64,000 nt of DNA from Sarcocystis neurona (lineage: Eukaryota; Apicomplexa; Conoidasida; Eucoccidiorida; Sarcocystidae): the NCBI GenBank assembly GCA_000727475.1, contig KL647321.1:1-64000 (forward strand), in the 5' to 3' direction. Position numbers and translations under genes: made by a program. The stretch's first letter is position 1. Every line of letters starts with the position of its first letter. Of the stretch, positions 48,608 to 60,576 are shown in pieces. The notes beneath the pieces were generated by a model. That model was given only the letters and a program-made list of their open reading frames with translations, had not been told where the DNA came from and made no database searches.

Positions 48608-51600
48608 ATGCGGCGTCATTCGAAGACCGCTGCCTCCACCACTGTCAACAGAAGCAGCAGCAGTTTGTCAGCAGGAACGCCGGTGGCGTTGCCTGGAAAA
48701 GTAGCAGGGGGAGAAGGAGCAGCAGCAGCAGGCGGCGGCGGGGGGGGGTCAGGCTGGGAAGACGCAGGCAGCACAAATCCCACAACTCCAGTGATCGAAG
48801 GAGGCACGCAGGACGCGATGCGGGGGGTTGCCCCTGGCGGTGCCTCTGTTTCCTCCGAGCCCTCCCCGCTGCTGCTGCAGCAGCACCAGCAGCAGCAGGT
48901 GCAGCAGCAGGAACAGGAGCAGAAGGAGCAGCAGCATTCGCAGCAGCAGCAGCATTCGCAGCAGCAGCAGCACTCGCAGCAGCACCAGCAGCAGCGCGTC
49001 AATGGCATTGAACAGGAGGGACGGCGGCGCTTCGGTAGTCGGGGAGGGAGCACGCGTATGACGCTCGGCAGAAGAAGCAGTGGCGTGCTGCTGGCTGACG
49101 TTGCGCGTCGCGTCTCTCGTTCTTTTTCTATCTTAGGCCGCGGGCGTAGCGCTTCAGAGCAACAAAATGACGGGGAGGGGATCGGGTCGAAAAAGGCCTC
49201 AGCAGTGGCGGCGGCAAGGGACGCCGCAGGTGGTGAGCCTGGTGCGAGAGCTGCAGGCGAAGCAACAGCAGATAATACAAAAAAGGCGAGCTGCCCGAGT
49301 AATCAAAATTGCAGCGTACAGAGCGGTCCTACACCCGATGAAGCAGCTGCAACTCATAATACTAACGGCAGCGGTGACGCTGATGGAACGCCCCTTGCTG
49401 CAGCAGGAGGTGGCGCAGTGAAGACGCGCCTGGGACTGCTACGCAGTGGCGGGGACAGCTTAACGAGGAAAGGTTCTGCTGCAGCAAAAGAAGGAGGTGT
49501 AAAAGAAGGAGGAGGACGCACGGGCGACCGTACGCGGTCGGAGCAGCAGGTGGGAGGAGAGCCTGGAACAGCAACAACGGGAGGAGATCAGCAGGCAGCA
49601 GGACGCGGATATGGAAGTGCTACAGGAGCTAGTCAGGGCATTAACAGCAGCGGCAGCAACGTAGCAGCAACTTCGTCTTCGTCTTCCGCACGTACACACA
49701 GTCGGAGCTTGTTCGGTACCGGTCATGTGTCTGGGGTGGGGCTGCGATCGCGCAGAACCAGCAGCATCGCAGGCGGCGGGAGCAATGGGGACAGAGCAGG
49801 AGGGGGCGGAGCAGCAAATGCGCACGAACCACTTGTGTCTTCACATTCGAAGAAAAAGTTTCACATTCCTCATCCTCATCTTCCGGGACATTTTCGCCAC
49901 AAGCATCAGCAGGAGCTGCGGCGTGGAGCCTCGGGTACTGGGGAGCCGAGAGCAGCGCAGCGGCAGCAGCAGCAGCAACATACAGGCGACGGCAGCAGCG
50001 TGAGCGGTGAAGAGGGAGGACCCGGCTCCGGCGTTGCTGTTGCTGTTCCTCTCTCGACCGGTGCCGCCGCATCGGGAGGAGCGGTCGCGCCTGCCGCTCC
50101 TGCCGCCGCCCCTCACCACCAATCGCACCTTCCCTTGCTGCACCTCGGGAACCTGTTGCACCCTCATAAAGGATCGCCACCAGCGGCGGCTGCTGAGCAG
50201 CAGACGCAGCAAACCCAGCATCACCACCACCTGCTGCCGCACCTGCATCTGCACCACGGAGTACCTGCTGCTGCAGAGCCGTCGGCCGCAGCAGACGCAG
50301 GTGAAGACAGTATGGAATTGCTCGCGCAGCTGCACGCAGCGCATGAAAGGGCTCGAGATATTGTCGAGAAAAGTCGAACGCAGCGGGAGCAGCTGCTCCA
50401 GCGCGCCCGCGCAGAAGTTGAAGAAGAAGCTGAAGTTTTGAGGTGAGACGCTGCTGCACTGCAGGCAGATCCCGATGCTAATTTCTTGGCTGAAGAAAAC
50501 ACTGCACAAGTTGCGTTACTCATACGTGCATTTATACTTATATATGTAGGGCTGTTTATTAATTGTAGCTTGGGTGAGTTTGTCTTTACCTTCGCCTGTA
50601 TATGTTGTCGTCTGTGTCACGTAGACGTGCACTGCACAGAACGGCGGGGGAGTCACGGGGTTCCACGACTGCAATCTGCAACTCGTGCTCATCGTGTGCG
50701 TCCCTGACTACCACACGTGTACATGTATATATATATGTATGTTTCATTTGGTGTAGATGTGTAGATACTCGTATATAGAGGGAGCGACGAAGAGCTGATT
50801 GAATGTGTGTAACCTACGTCCCTCTTTACCGCACGTTTGTGTAATATATGTATCATCTTGTATAGATGTGTATAGATACACGTATACGCAGTGGCATACA
50901 GAGAGCAGGTTGAATGCGTGTATTCGGCGTCCCTGATTAGCACACGTATGTGTATACACATATGTAACATTTTGTATAGACGTGTGTAAAGATACTCGTG
51001 TGTATACAGGGAGAGACAGAGAGCTGGTTGCACGCGTGTATTCGACATGGCGTACACGGAGACAAGGGCACTACTCATCCACCAGTGCTGCGAGAGAGCA
51101 TGACAACATATTCGTAGCTGCCTGCTGGGCCTCACAGGTATCGCGTACATATATATATATATACGTGTATATGTAGACATGTATATAGCGCTGCCCATTT
51201 GCACACATATTATTGTGTGTGCGGACTGTTGGATGCACGGATATACACAGAGACGTATGTCTTCCACTCCATATACATGTGTGTATATCTACGTACACAG
51301 ACACGCAGGTATGCATCTTGGCGCCTGGTGTGCAGGCCACGCGCTTTAAAGGTACGTGTCTGTTTTACGTAGATCTTTCTACGTATGTGAACATTCGCAT
51401 ACATAAAAGATTTATATCCTGACGAGATAGGTATCTGGGTACAATAGCAGAGAGGCACACGTATGTGTCAAAGGGGGTACCTCAGTCCATGCCCTCGGAG
51501 AATATATCTAATTCGCTTGTACCGTCCACACAGACACACATTGGTGTCTACATGTCTACAGGTACGCGCGACAGATAAGTCGCTACATCACCTTCGTAGA

Positions 51601-54166
51601 AAAAGCAGTAGCGATGTGGTAGCTCTGGACAAACGATCTGTTTCACTGAGTTTTACGTCTACTACAACATAACGCGCTAATATTGCATATTTGTAGCGCT
51701 TGTAGGACACGAACAAGAAGTTTGTAGATTTCGGGAGGAGCAAAGTCTTGGTGGACGAGAAAGAGGAAAACGGGGCACGCAGCAAGGAAAGCTTCTCGAC
51801 CGTCGTGAACTGCTGTAGTGTGTGTACGGTGTTGACCACCTCCCACGTGCATCCGTCTCTTGTGTGTGCGCGTGCACCCCCTGTAGTTGTGTCACCCACA
51901 CACACACGCACAAGTAGACTTCTGTATGGCAGGTAAGAGGGGGCCTTCCATGACGGACGTCCTTATATTCGGATATGCCTCCGCACGTCTTCACGTTTAC
52001 ATCTGTGGACTCTGCACGTCTGATATCTGTGTGTATGGGTAGACGTGCTTCCCTCCTACCGTGTGTGCAGCCTGTTTGGGAAGGTCTCACTTGCACAGGA
52101 GAAGTGTAAGAGGGCTGCGGACTACGACCAGCACTTGCACATACATGCACAGGTATATAGGAATCGACATCAATATATTCCGGTGTCTGTCCCTGTGCGG
52201 GTGTGCCTGGGCGGGTCATGGTGTCTCTGGGCAGAAATGCATGAAGAACTGATGAAGCAAGACCGAGAATAGCCAAGAATTCACCAAGAGGCCGGCTGAG
52301 CAGCAGCCGATCTTTGTGTGTATCCGTGGGCATACAGCTGTATATAAATGTGTACGTGCATGCGGAGCTCCGCCATAAAAGTGTACAACCAGACGCGTAG
52401 ACTTTTGTTCGCTCGGTACACAGGTGTGTACTATCGTGCCGGGTGTGTAGATTGAGTCTCGAACAGATAGATGGAGTGTGTGCCTCTGTGCGGGGATGGC
52501 TTAACCAGGAGGGAGGCGGCTCTGACGTTTGAAGCGAAGCAAGAGAAACGCGAAGAACAAACGGAAGAGGCATGTAGAGCAGCGGCTGCTGCAGACGACG
52601 ACAATGTGCACGTGGACCCCGCTGCTTTGATGCGAGCTTCTCAGCTTTGCGTTGGTAAGAACTTTCACTCGCCTACATGCTTGCAGCTCGTCTACTGGGT
52701 CTGTCTCTACATTGGCAAATATCTTTTCTCACGGGCGTGTGACTTTAGGTCTGCCCGTCTGTTTTTGTAGGTGCAGACGCTGGGGAGATGCTTGCGCGGC
52801 TGTGGAGAGGCGCGCGCGCATCCGTGTGTGTATATATGTATGTATGTGTATATATATGTGTATGAATGCCCGCGCATACACCTGTGCGTACGTGCGTATA
52901 AGCGAGGTGGAGTGGTTGAATATTCTTGGGCCAGGTCTACACTGTTTTGTGTGTGAAAATTGAGACTAACGGAGGACAAACCAAAGAGGCTCGCACAGCA
53001 GCAGCTGGGAGCTGCGCAGATACGTATGCATGTATTTACGTGTGAAACTGCTTCGTGGACGTGGCGAAACCGGCAAGGGATGTATGTGCGTCGCTTACGT
53101 TCGTGCTTGCATTCACTTTTGGATTTTGCGGCTGCGGACGGGCAGGTGTGTGCGTCTTCTTACTCACAGATGCGTGAATCTCTACGAGTGCATACTCATA
53201 AAAAGAAAGCTCAGTCTTTGCTTTTTCCTCTACTTAGGTACTGCGGGCGGTTACGTACATGTGACACCTGTGAGCGGTTACATACATGTGGTACCTGTGG
53301 GCGGTTTTGTTCGGTAGACCCACGTATATGTATGTATAGACACGTCCACACACAAAGCAGTGTGGCTTCCTTCCGGTGGTGTATCTCTTTGCGTGCGTTT
53401 GTGTGGACACACGTATAGCCGTAGGTCGTGTAGTTATTTCTGCGTAGGTATATGATCAACTCCTGTGCAGTGGTTTCTCTTGTGACGTACGTATACCCGT
53501 GTTGATGCATGTGGATATAGTGGTGTGTTTATAAACGTAAATATTTATATATATAGGAAATGTGTCGGTATACACTTGTGGATAGATGCACGTCGGAGTA
53601 GTTTTTTGTCATACGTTTGTACGGTACCTGCTGTCGTTCCTTGTTACGGTACATGCCGGTGTGTATTCCTATGTGAGGGCATGTGAGTCCTTCAGATGTT
53701 TATTCTTACGCCCTTTTACTTGCGTGCAGGTATGTTTTCTTGTGTCAACGCGATTTAATATGCACGTAGTGTACAGCGCAGTTCCTCGTGTTGCTGTCGT
53801 GCGGTGGTGGATCACAAGTTCGTTGAAATTTCTCTGTGTCTATACCTGTGTGCGTCTTTGCATGTGCGTCATTTCGTCGTTTCTGATTTGCCGAGCAAGA
53901 CGTCTGCGTTTTGTTCGCGGATGCTGGTTTCGTTTCCGCATAGTAGCGGGTAAGCATGGGTTTGTCCTCATTTTCTTGCATGACATGCGTCGCTTTTTTA
54001 TTCGCGTTACGAGGGCCGACCCTCAAAGTTTTCAAAGTCTGGCACGGAGCGAAAGCGCCTCACCGACAATGCTTTTTTATTTACCTCTGTGGTGCCTACA
54101 GCGGAAACCCTGAAAGTACGCGTTCACCTGCCGGAGGATTTCCGGAAGCGTCTCTGCGTCATGTAA
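48608..54166 (+). CDS. V-type H+-ATPase subunit G core with a very long low-complexity N-terminal extension
   Basis: Subunit G is a peripheral-stalk component of the vacuolar proton pump. The core starts near Met 569 (ATG 50312): MELLAQLHAAHERARDIVEK, then a charged helix to AEVLR at the donor 50442/50443. Exon 2 (52509-52654) continues in phase with REAALTFEAKQEKREEQ, as expected for the family's second helix. A candidate last exon, 54102-54166, has a strong polypyrimidine tract and fits the phase (ending FRKRLCVM), but about 10-15 residues usual in the family are then missing, so a further small exon may exist. The first exon is open without stops from ATG 48608, adding 568 residues of Gln, Ser, Ala, Gly and His repeats. 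Normal subunit G is only about 115-130 residues. Whether translation starts at 48608 or 50312 cannot be decided from the sequence. Confidence 0.62.
48876..49000 (+). repeat. CAG (poly-Gln) repeat tract with 18-bp HSQQQQ units
   Basis: CTG/CAG codons encode a Gln-rich stretch broken by His, Glu, Val and Ser. Within it the 18-base unit CATTCGCAGCAGCAGCAG recurs about three times from 48943. It is part of the long open frame upstream of the V-ATPase G core. Confidence 0.9.
50701..51048. repeat. About 110-118-bp tandem repeat, three copies, in intron 1 of the V-ATPase G gene
   Basis: Copies begin with TCCCTgactACCaCACG-like sequence at 50701, 50819 and 50930. They continue through TG/TA-rich sequence, a TTGTATAGATGTGT-like block and a GAGAGCtGgTTGaatGcGTGTAttC-like end. 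The copies are clearly diverged. A 192-codon minus-strand ORF over this array only reflects the repeat. Confidence 0.85.
53247..53300. repeat. 27-bp direct repeat, two copies plus a partial third
   Basis: GCGGTTACGTACATGTGACA at 53247 recurs with few changes at 53274 and breaks off after GCGGTTTTG. It is non-coding and inside the presumed V-ATPase G intron. Confidence 0.8.
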
Positions 54167-56068
54167 GCCGTGCCGCCAGCAGCAGCGCGGTAGCTGCTGC
54201 AGTCTTCCTGCACTGGCCTTGCGCATTCAACGGGCTCGTCGCAGCCCTTGCAGTTCGTGCCGTGTGTTTCTCTGTGAGACACGCTTACGGGGGCGCAGTG
54301 CATGTGGGTCCGCGCGGAACGGCAGCTGCCGATGCAATCTTGTAGCCACATCAGTGACACACTTTGTGGAAAGATTACCTGCACTTGTCTGCTCTCGTCC
54401 TGTCGGCTATATCACGCAGCTGACAAGACGGACGTGGACAGGCGGGCTGCACTGCTTGCAGCTGAATCCTAACGCTTGGTAGGGAAACAGGAGAGCTGTT
54501 TGTTGGAGGCGTGTGAGAAAGAAAAATGACGCAGCGGCGAGCCATTTGTTAGAGTCGTGAGCACACACTCGGAGGGCGGCGCGAGACCGGCAGACGGACT
54601 ACGTGCGTTGCCTGAAGAATAGCTAATGTGTTGACAAATGCGTGGACCGCAGCGCAGCTGAGACGCTGAGCGCCGAGATGTTCACATGTTTGTGTACGTC
54701 CGCACACCTCTGTATATGCGTATGTACACTTGTATATACAAGTGTTCTTGTCGATGTGTGGGGTTGGAGTGCGTCTCGTTAGGAAGGCGTTTGCAGATAG
54801 GGATACACGTGCCGGCTGGAAACAGTTTTGTGTCTGTACGCAGGTAGCGGCACGTATGTGAGATCTCGTATATGTAGATGTGGGCCTCTTTTTTGATGAA
54901 AGGGGACCCAAGTGGTACAGCCTTGAAGAGGACGCAGCATTCACAAACATGGTGGTGCCTGTGTTACAGCAAGAAGACGTCCCACTGGTATAGGCTAGTA
55001 AAAGAACTGCTGCAGGTGAGCTGCATTTCTTCACTGTGATTTGAAGAAGAGACGCTTTCGACTGCACGTAGGTGTACAGAAGCAGAAGCGAACGAAGGAA
55101 TGCTCCTGACGTTGTGGGGTCACGTCGGTGGGTAGAAGTTCATTTGTAAGAATCTGCTTAGGACCACAAAAACGCGCCCATGCGCTAGCAGAGAAGTGGT
55201 TCTAATACTCAAGTGCAGTCTATCTGCTGCTGACCGAGGCAGCTGCTACCGTCGCTTTTGGTCGTATGTCCTGCTGCTAGTGCCACCGCCAGTAGACAGC
55301 AGTAACCACTACGTATGTTGCTCAGCAAGTCGTGTTTGCTGCAGGTGGGTTCATAGGTCAATTTCGCTGTGTCCTTCCCTTCTTGCGCCGAGCAGCTGCC
55401 GGTGCCTGTACCTACCGCTTGGTGGGCGCGGACGGCTTTTTTGTGTGTGATTCGGGTGCAGCTTTCTTGCGCTGGTGGGCAGCTCTCGCAGGCTCTGCTG
55501 CCAGTGCTACAGAGATTTTATAGCGGCCTGCCTTGCTCTGCTAACGTTGCTGCGACGTTCTTGCTTGCTCTGCTGCTGGTCGTCGGCTGCTGGTGATTCC
55601 TATCAGACAGGCTGTATCGACTTGCCCTTGTATTTGAGACTTCTCTACTCAAGCCAAGTGGCGATTTCTGCGGCGCGTCCTTCGGATGCTGCTGGGTCTG
55701 TTGTTGCCGCACGTTGAGCGGGTGCTGCATTCTCACTGCAGTTGTTGCGGTTCAACTTTTTTGGGTTGCTGGGCCACCGTGTTTCACACTTGTACGTGGA
55801 TTGTGTGAAGGGGTGCAGTGTTTATTTTCGTTGTGTGCGCTGACTCAGAAGGGACCAACCCCCTATGGTGAATCCCAACGAACGGTGTCATCTGTCTGTC
55901 TCTTTCGCTCCCTTTCGCTCTACACACATATGCGCACATGCGTCTTCACTTTCAAGGGCATCTTTTTATGTGCGTGTGTGTACACGCCTGTCTACCCTCA
56001 GCAACGTGACACGGCGCCGCGGTGTTCACTTTTGATCAAATGCGTGTGTGTGGCTTGTCAGTCACCAG
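54167..56068. other. Repeat-rich region without a supported gene
   Basis: It contains a perfect palindrome at 54726-54745 and a GC-richer patch near 55318-55523. In that patch a plus frame after GTTGCTCAG reads VVFAAGGFIGQFRCVLPFLR and ends at TAG 55523. That patch could be an exon of a membrane protein, but no strong donor links it to the exon at 56069. Confidence 0.3.
54726..54745. repeat. Perfect 20-bp palindrome
   Basis: ACACTTGTATATACAAGTGT reads the same on both strands with no spacer, within TG/TA-rich DNA. Confidence 0.9.
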
Positions 56069-56617
56069 CACCCCCCAACATTTTTCCGTAAGAGTTGTGC
56101 AAGTCAGTATCCGAGCACACGTGGACTTCGAGATCCAGCAGTCCTGAAGGCAGCGCTACATCACGCGTACTGCCATGGTTATCACAGCAGTGATAAGTTC
56201 TACGGCGATGCATCATACGTAGATGACGGCGCCAGCAGTGCCTACCGGGGAGCTGGGTTGGACACCCTAGGCGGAGGAACGGGAGCTACTTCTGTATCTG
56301 ATGCAAACAGAGAAGCGTACGCCGCAATATTGGGAGAGCGGGGTGCGTGGACGGAGCAGGACGATGAATTTCGTTTGGACCTGCGTGAAGACAGTCCTCC
56401 TGCTGGTGGTAGTCGTCAGGGTCAAAGCATCCTAGAAAGCGTTTTGAGCTGGTTTCTTCTGCGCAGCAGCAGCAGCAGCTCTGGCGACGCCAGCAGCAGC
56501 AGTAGCAGCGTAGCTGCTGCAACAGGAGGAGGCATACGCAAGGAAGACGAACGCCTCCTTGATAGACGTGCTCCTGTCACGTGTAACTGTTGGCCTCTCG
56601 TCTCTACCGACTCGTAG
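56069..56617 (+). CDS. Hypothetical protein, C-terminal exon with poly-Ser tract
   Basis: An open frame of about 182 codons follows a possible acceptor (GTCACCAG) and ends in TAG. The first 110 residues look like ordinary protein (for example DPAVLKAALHHAYCHGYHSS, and later GERGAWTEQDDEFRLDLRED). They are followed by an amphipathic ILESVLSWFLL and then poly-Ser encoded by AGC repeats (about 56464-56515). No family is recognised. Upstream exons are unknown and the acceptor is inferred. Confidence 0.42.
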   Translation, partial: HPPTFFRKSCASQYPSTRGLRDPAVLKAALHHAYCHGYHSSDKFYGDASYVDDGASSAYRGAGLDTLGGGTGATSVSDANREAYAAILGERGAWTEQDDEFRLDLREDSPPAGGSRQGQSILESVLSWFLLRSSSSSSGDASSSSSSVAAATGGGIRKEDERLLDRRAPVTCNCWPLVSTDS

Positions 56618-56825
56618 TAGGAAGGCAGGAGTCGCAGAGGCGCGAAGAGAGATTGTTGGGAACGAGTAGTGAGTCTCGACGCAGCGGCACAAGACAGTAG
56701 GGGAGAGGCTTCTTTCCGAGAATAGGAAAGGGGCGGAAAAAAAACCAAACTGAACAAATTTTTTTAAAAATGTGGGAGTGACATCGAGAAGACGACTCCG
56801 CATACACCATTATAGCACGCAAGCT

Positions 56826-56946
56826 ATGGCCGATGCCGCCGCAAGTATTACACTAAAAAAATTGCTTGACGTTCATTACGACGGACGCGTTGTGATACCG
56901 AGGCGACAGGAGAAGGGGGTGCGGCCACAGGCAGAATACACAGAGT
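56826..56946 (+). CDS. Possible first exon of an unidentified gene
   Basis: ATG 56826 opens MADAAASITLKKLLDVHYDG and stays open to a good GTACGT donor at 56947 (phase 1). The composition is protein-like and the context AAGCTATGG is acceptable. A following exon could begin after CAGCTGCAG at about 57328, but this is not secure. No family is recognised. Confidence 0.35.
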
Positions 56947-58951
56947 GTACGTGATTTTGTCTTTTTATTGGTGTTGCGAGCAGAATTTTGCTGCTGCTGC
57001 TCCTGCGCGTTCACACTGTACAACATGACTGCTGTACGCAAAAAAAAGAGCTTCGAGCGCAGGTAGGAACGAGAGTGCAAGCGGGTTGCACGTCGTCGCG
57101 ACTCTGCTACAGAAAGGGTGCAGGTGTAGCTGTTGGTTGGAAACAAAGCTTGCCACACTTCCTTTTCTGTGTGTGTCTCTCTGGGCACGCACAAGTATAT
57201 ATTCATCTACAAAAAAGCTTCCCCGGAAATCCCGGTCCACCTTCACAGGACAAGAATTCCACGGTGCACACGCGACCGCGTTTCTAACGCGCAGGTATAT
57301 TGGCGGTACATACTCCTTGCAGCCACCTCTCTCCCAGCTGCAGGCACATCAGCGCCCTGTACTGCAGTAGACCTCTGCCGTACGCAGCCGCACCATCCTG
57401 ACCTCCTACAGGCAGATACGTGTTTCGCAGAATGAACGGCTTTTCGCATAGAATCGTGCGTGCAGCTGTATGCGTCCTGCATGGAGGTTAATCAACCTGT
57501 TAGACTCCATGGACCAACGTGTCCGAAATACCCGTGGGCGGCGATCAGCCTCAGGGGGGATCCGTAAATTTTTGTATGATCACACGTTCCCTCGTATCAT
57601 ACTAGGCCGGTCTGGAGGAATGTGCGGCAGATACAGATCCCCGGACAACACAAACAAAAGTGGATAAGCAGGTATTGCAGCACCTTCTGAGGTATATGTG
57701 TACGTGGTGCACGTGAATACGTCTTTGAAACCACACTACCTGAAGTCCTTTCGGCGAAACATTGGTGAACTCTTTGCGCTTGCCGCTTCTATATACATGC
57801 ATGTATATGATATGTGGATATGCATGATTTTCAGTCCACTTGCCGAAGGCGCATGGATGAAGTTTGTGGAGTAGTGCTTGCTTGGAGAAGCGTACGATTA
57901 CATCTGCACAAGCGTGCTTCATAACAAATGCAACTATTTCAAATGACTAGCCACACGGAAAGAGAGTATTTTTTTAAAAAGCCACGACAGCCCTGGCAAC
58001 GGATCTCTCCGGTGCGTAGACGGTGCTATAGCTTATTAGAGACGAAGTGTTACTTGCAGTGAATGGGTGACAATACGGCACGTGTGTTACTTCAGGATGC
58101 ACGCGAGTGGCTACAGGGATGGGGAGGACTGTTTGTAGATGTAGACACGTAGCTGCTGTAAGTCTACTACGTACTGTTGGACGTGAATTGCTGGTACTTT
58201 GCAAAAGGAGAAACCTACAGACGTGTTATTTGTTACACGTCCTCCAGTGCAGCTGAGTGCCGTAAGATTGTGACGGGCGCAGATGTACCCACACGGCTGC
58301 GTTGAGCATAACGTGTACTACACAACGTACGCTGGGTGTTGTGCAGAAGCTGACGTGTGGCCGCGTACGCGCGAAGTGACCGCAGGTTAATACGTGGTAC
58401 ACATACGGAATTGCAACTGGCTACCGCATGTAACAATAAGTACGCAGTTCCGCGGCCGTAGCTGTGAAAGGTAGTGTGAGTGGCAGACAGCTAATTACGC
58501 TACGTGGTGAGTGGTGCAGATGTTCCGACGCAGATGCCAGAACCACAATACAGATTGTGTGTACGACGTAAGTGAAGAAAAAAGGAGCCTGCACATGCAG
58601 CCGGGTAACTACAGTGTTACACGCGAGTCAGCTTACGGGCGTGCATACCGAGACCCAGAAGGACATCGAAAGCGTGAAAATGGCCTCCCATGTGGTTTAG
58701 GTTTCATTAAATTGTTTTTTGTACTTCCACAGCAATAACACTACGAGTGCAGTGTAGTCACTGCACGCATCGAAGGAAGTGCATTCAACTGAGCTGTCCC
58801 GATATTTGGTTATGCCGTCGTTACCTACAGTGCACACTAAGTATCCAGAAGACGAAATATGAAGCCTTACTGTGGGCACAGTGCACTAAACGCACCTGCC
58901 TGACCCCGCCTGAGTTTGTTGCATGCTATCGGCAATCGAAATACGCAGTGA
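56947..58951. other. Intervening region with only weak candidates
   Basis: Mixed simple sequence and short open frames. One minus frame at 57602-57922 is listed separately. A short perfect hairpin, GTGCAGTG-tagt-CACTGCAC, lies at 58747-58766; stems of 8 bp are expected by chance in a window of this size. Confidence 0.3.
57602..57922 (-). CDS. Weak candidate ORF, 106 codons
   Basis: ATG 57922 begins MKHACADVIVRFSKQALLHK, a plausible N-terminal stretch. Later parts are less convincing and an internal GTAGTG could be a donor. There is no domain and no supporting neighbour. Confidence 0.2.
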   Translation of the reverse strand: MKHACADVIVRFSKQALLHKLHPCAFGKWTENHAYPHIIYMHVYRSGKRKEFTNVSPKGLQVVWFQRRIHVHHVHIYLRRCCNTCLSTFVCVVRGSVSAAHSSRPA

Positions 58952-59649
58952 GGCCTACAATGTTCAAAAGCGGCTCAATACCTAAACCTGGGAGACCTCT
59001 TTCGTCCAGCAGTGGATGCCGCAAACCATCAAGGTCATTACGACCGCTTGGCCGACGGTGTTGGGTGCAGTGCGCACCAAATAGATGTGATTGAATATTG
59101 ACAACATTTTGCAGCATGACTAGCTTGCGATCTAATGTTTGAGTAACTCCTGCGAGATGATGTTCTACAGGTAGTGTTGCCTGAAGCGGATGACGGGTTC
59201 CCATGTGAAGGTCTGGTGGCCGGCATCGTATTTAAGCCAAGCTCTGAAGCGGTGAAACTATTCTTTCCACTGCTTAAATTACACGTTGGTCAGTATCCTT
59301 TGGTGACTCTTACATCCCCGGCAGCGTCCTGCACACTTGTATTCCTCCGATCTCCGTGGTAATATTACATGCCCTTCGTGCACTCCACGCTCGCGAACTC
59401 TCCTCCCTTACATAACCGGTTTCAAACGCCAAGCAACAATAGATGTGTAACGTATGTTGCAGGTGGTGCATCCCTAGAGCATTAGAGCAAGGGCACAAAA
59501 CTTACTTTTACAAGTGGTACTCAAGAGAGGAGGAATGCTACATAGGCGGCAGCCTCAGCGATATAGCTGAACTCTGCCAGAAAGTGCATTGCTGCAAAAG
59601 TAGTAGAGGGTGTTCTGCCACGACGCCTCAGTGTGTGCTTGACGCCTGA
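58952..59649 (+). CDS. Hypothetical Cys-containing protein, three phase-compatible exons
   Basis: Proposed exons are about 58954-59086 (including AAQYLNLGDLFRPAVDAANH), 59171-59358 (LPEADDGFPCEGLVAGIVFK and a hydrophobic stretch LFFPLLKLHVGQYPLVTL) and 59463-59649 (HKTYFYKWYSREEECYIGG, ending in a Cys-rich tail). The junctions are phase 0 and phase 2 and agree on both sides. The introns are 84 and 104 bases, with donors GTGATT and GTAATA (weak) and acceptors CTACAG and TTGCAG (good). The upstream start is not found. About ten cysteines suggest a secreted protein. I compared it mentally with eimeriid surface antigens and saw no convincing match, so no function is given. Confidence 0.42.
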
Positions 59650-60541
59650 ACGTGAGTGACGGTATTGCTGTTGTCAGTATTATCTCAACTCCATCCACGA
59701 CGTGGTCGGCGTGCGTGGACTGGCCGAATAATAGTTTTATTATCATTACGCAACATACTAAGGCATAGAGGAAGGACGCAGGAGCAGTAATCTGCAAGCA
59801 CTCACGGAGCTCGTATACAGTTAGAGCCATCTGTCCGGCGAGAAAAAAAAACAGTTAGCGACGGCAGCACGGCTGACCAGTGGCAGTCACAGAACTATCA
59901 ACGTGTCATTGACTCTTCCCAGCGACTGCAGCTACAGAAGCAGCAAGTTGCCACATGAATGTTCTTCGGAAGGAAGAGCTTCTAACACTCAGAGCATCAA
60001 GACCCTCACTGACAAGTACACACGCATACATATATGTGTTAAGAATATAGACACGTACAGTACACATCTCCAGAAAGATACAAATAAATATTCACAGAGA
60101 CACTTTCACACACAGTTTGGATGCGTAAGCTGCGGGAAAAAGGCTACAGTTGGCAGTGACCATTCGGGGAACCCACGCAGGTGTTGGATAAACTCAGCAA
60201 TTGCGCAGGATGAGATCCGCGTATGTGCGCACGCGTAACATATGCGCGTAATCTACTGAAAACTGATTATCTGGACTCTCCTTATTCGTATGTATGCCTC
60301 ACTTTACATGTATGTACAGCTGTATATTTTTGGGAATAATAGAACTATACGTGACGTATATTTACTTACAAATTGTCCATCAGCCTACGTGCACGTGTAC
60401 ACCCACGGTACCCAGAGTACATACGTACACATGCGTGCACTTTTATATCTGTTCATACGAATATTCACCTGTAGGATCTAATCATCTTTAACTCAAGCGT
60501 ATGCAAATTTGTGCACATGGGATAAGTCTAAGTATATACAA

Positions 60542-60545
<4 letters not shown>

Positions 60546-60572
<27 letters not shown>
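60546..60572. repeat. (AT)13 microsatellite
   Basis: An uninterrupted alternating AT run in non-coding DNA. Confidence 0.92.

Positions 60573-60576
<4 letters not shown>

Noticed and set aside
50689..51267. 192-codon minus-strand ORF rich in Tyr, Thr and Ile
   Set aside because: It lies entirely over the 115-bp tandem array and TG/TA simple sequence; its periodic protein is produced by the repeat.
58952..59649. Idea that this gene is an eimeriid SAG-type surface antigen
   Set aside because: The expected spacing of cysteines, the YxYYPL-like block and a GPI-type hydrophobic tail are not seen.
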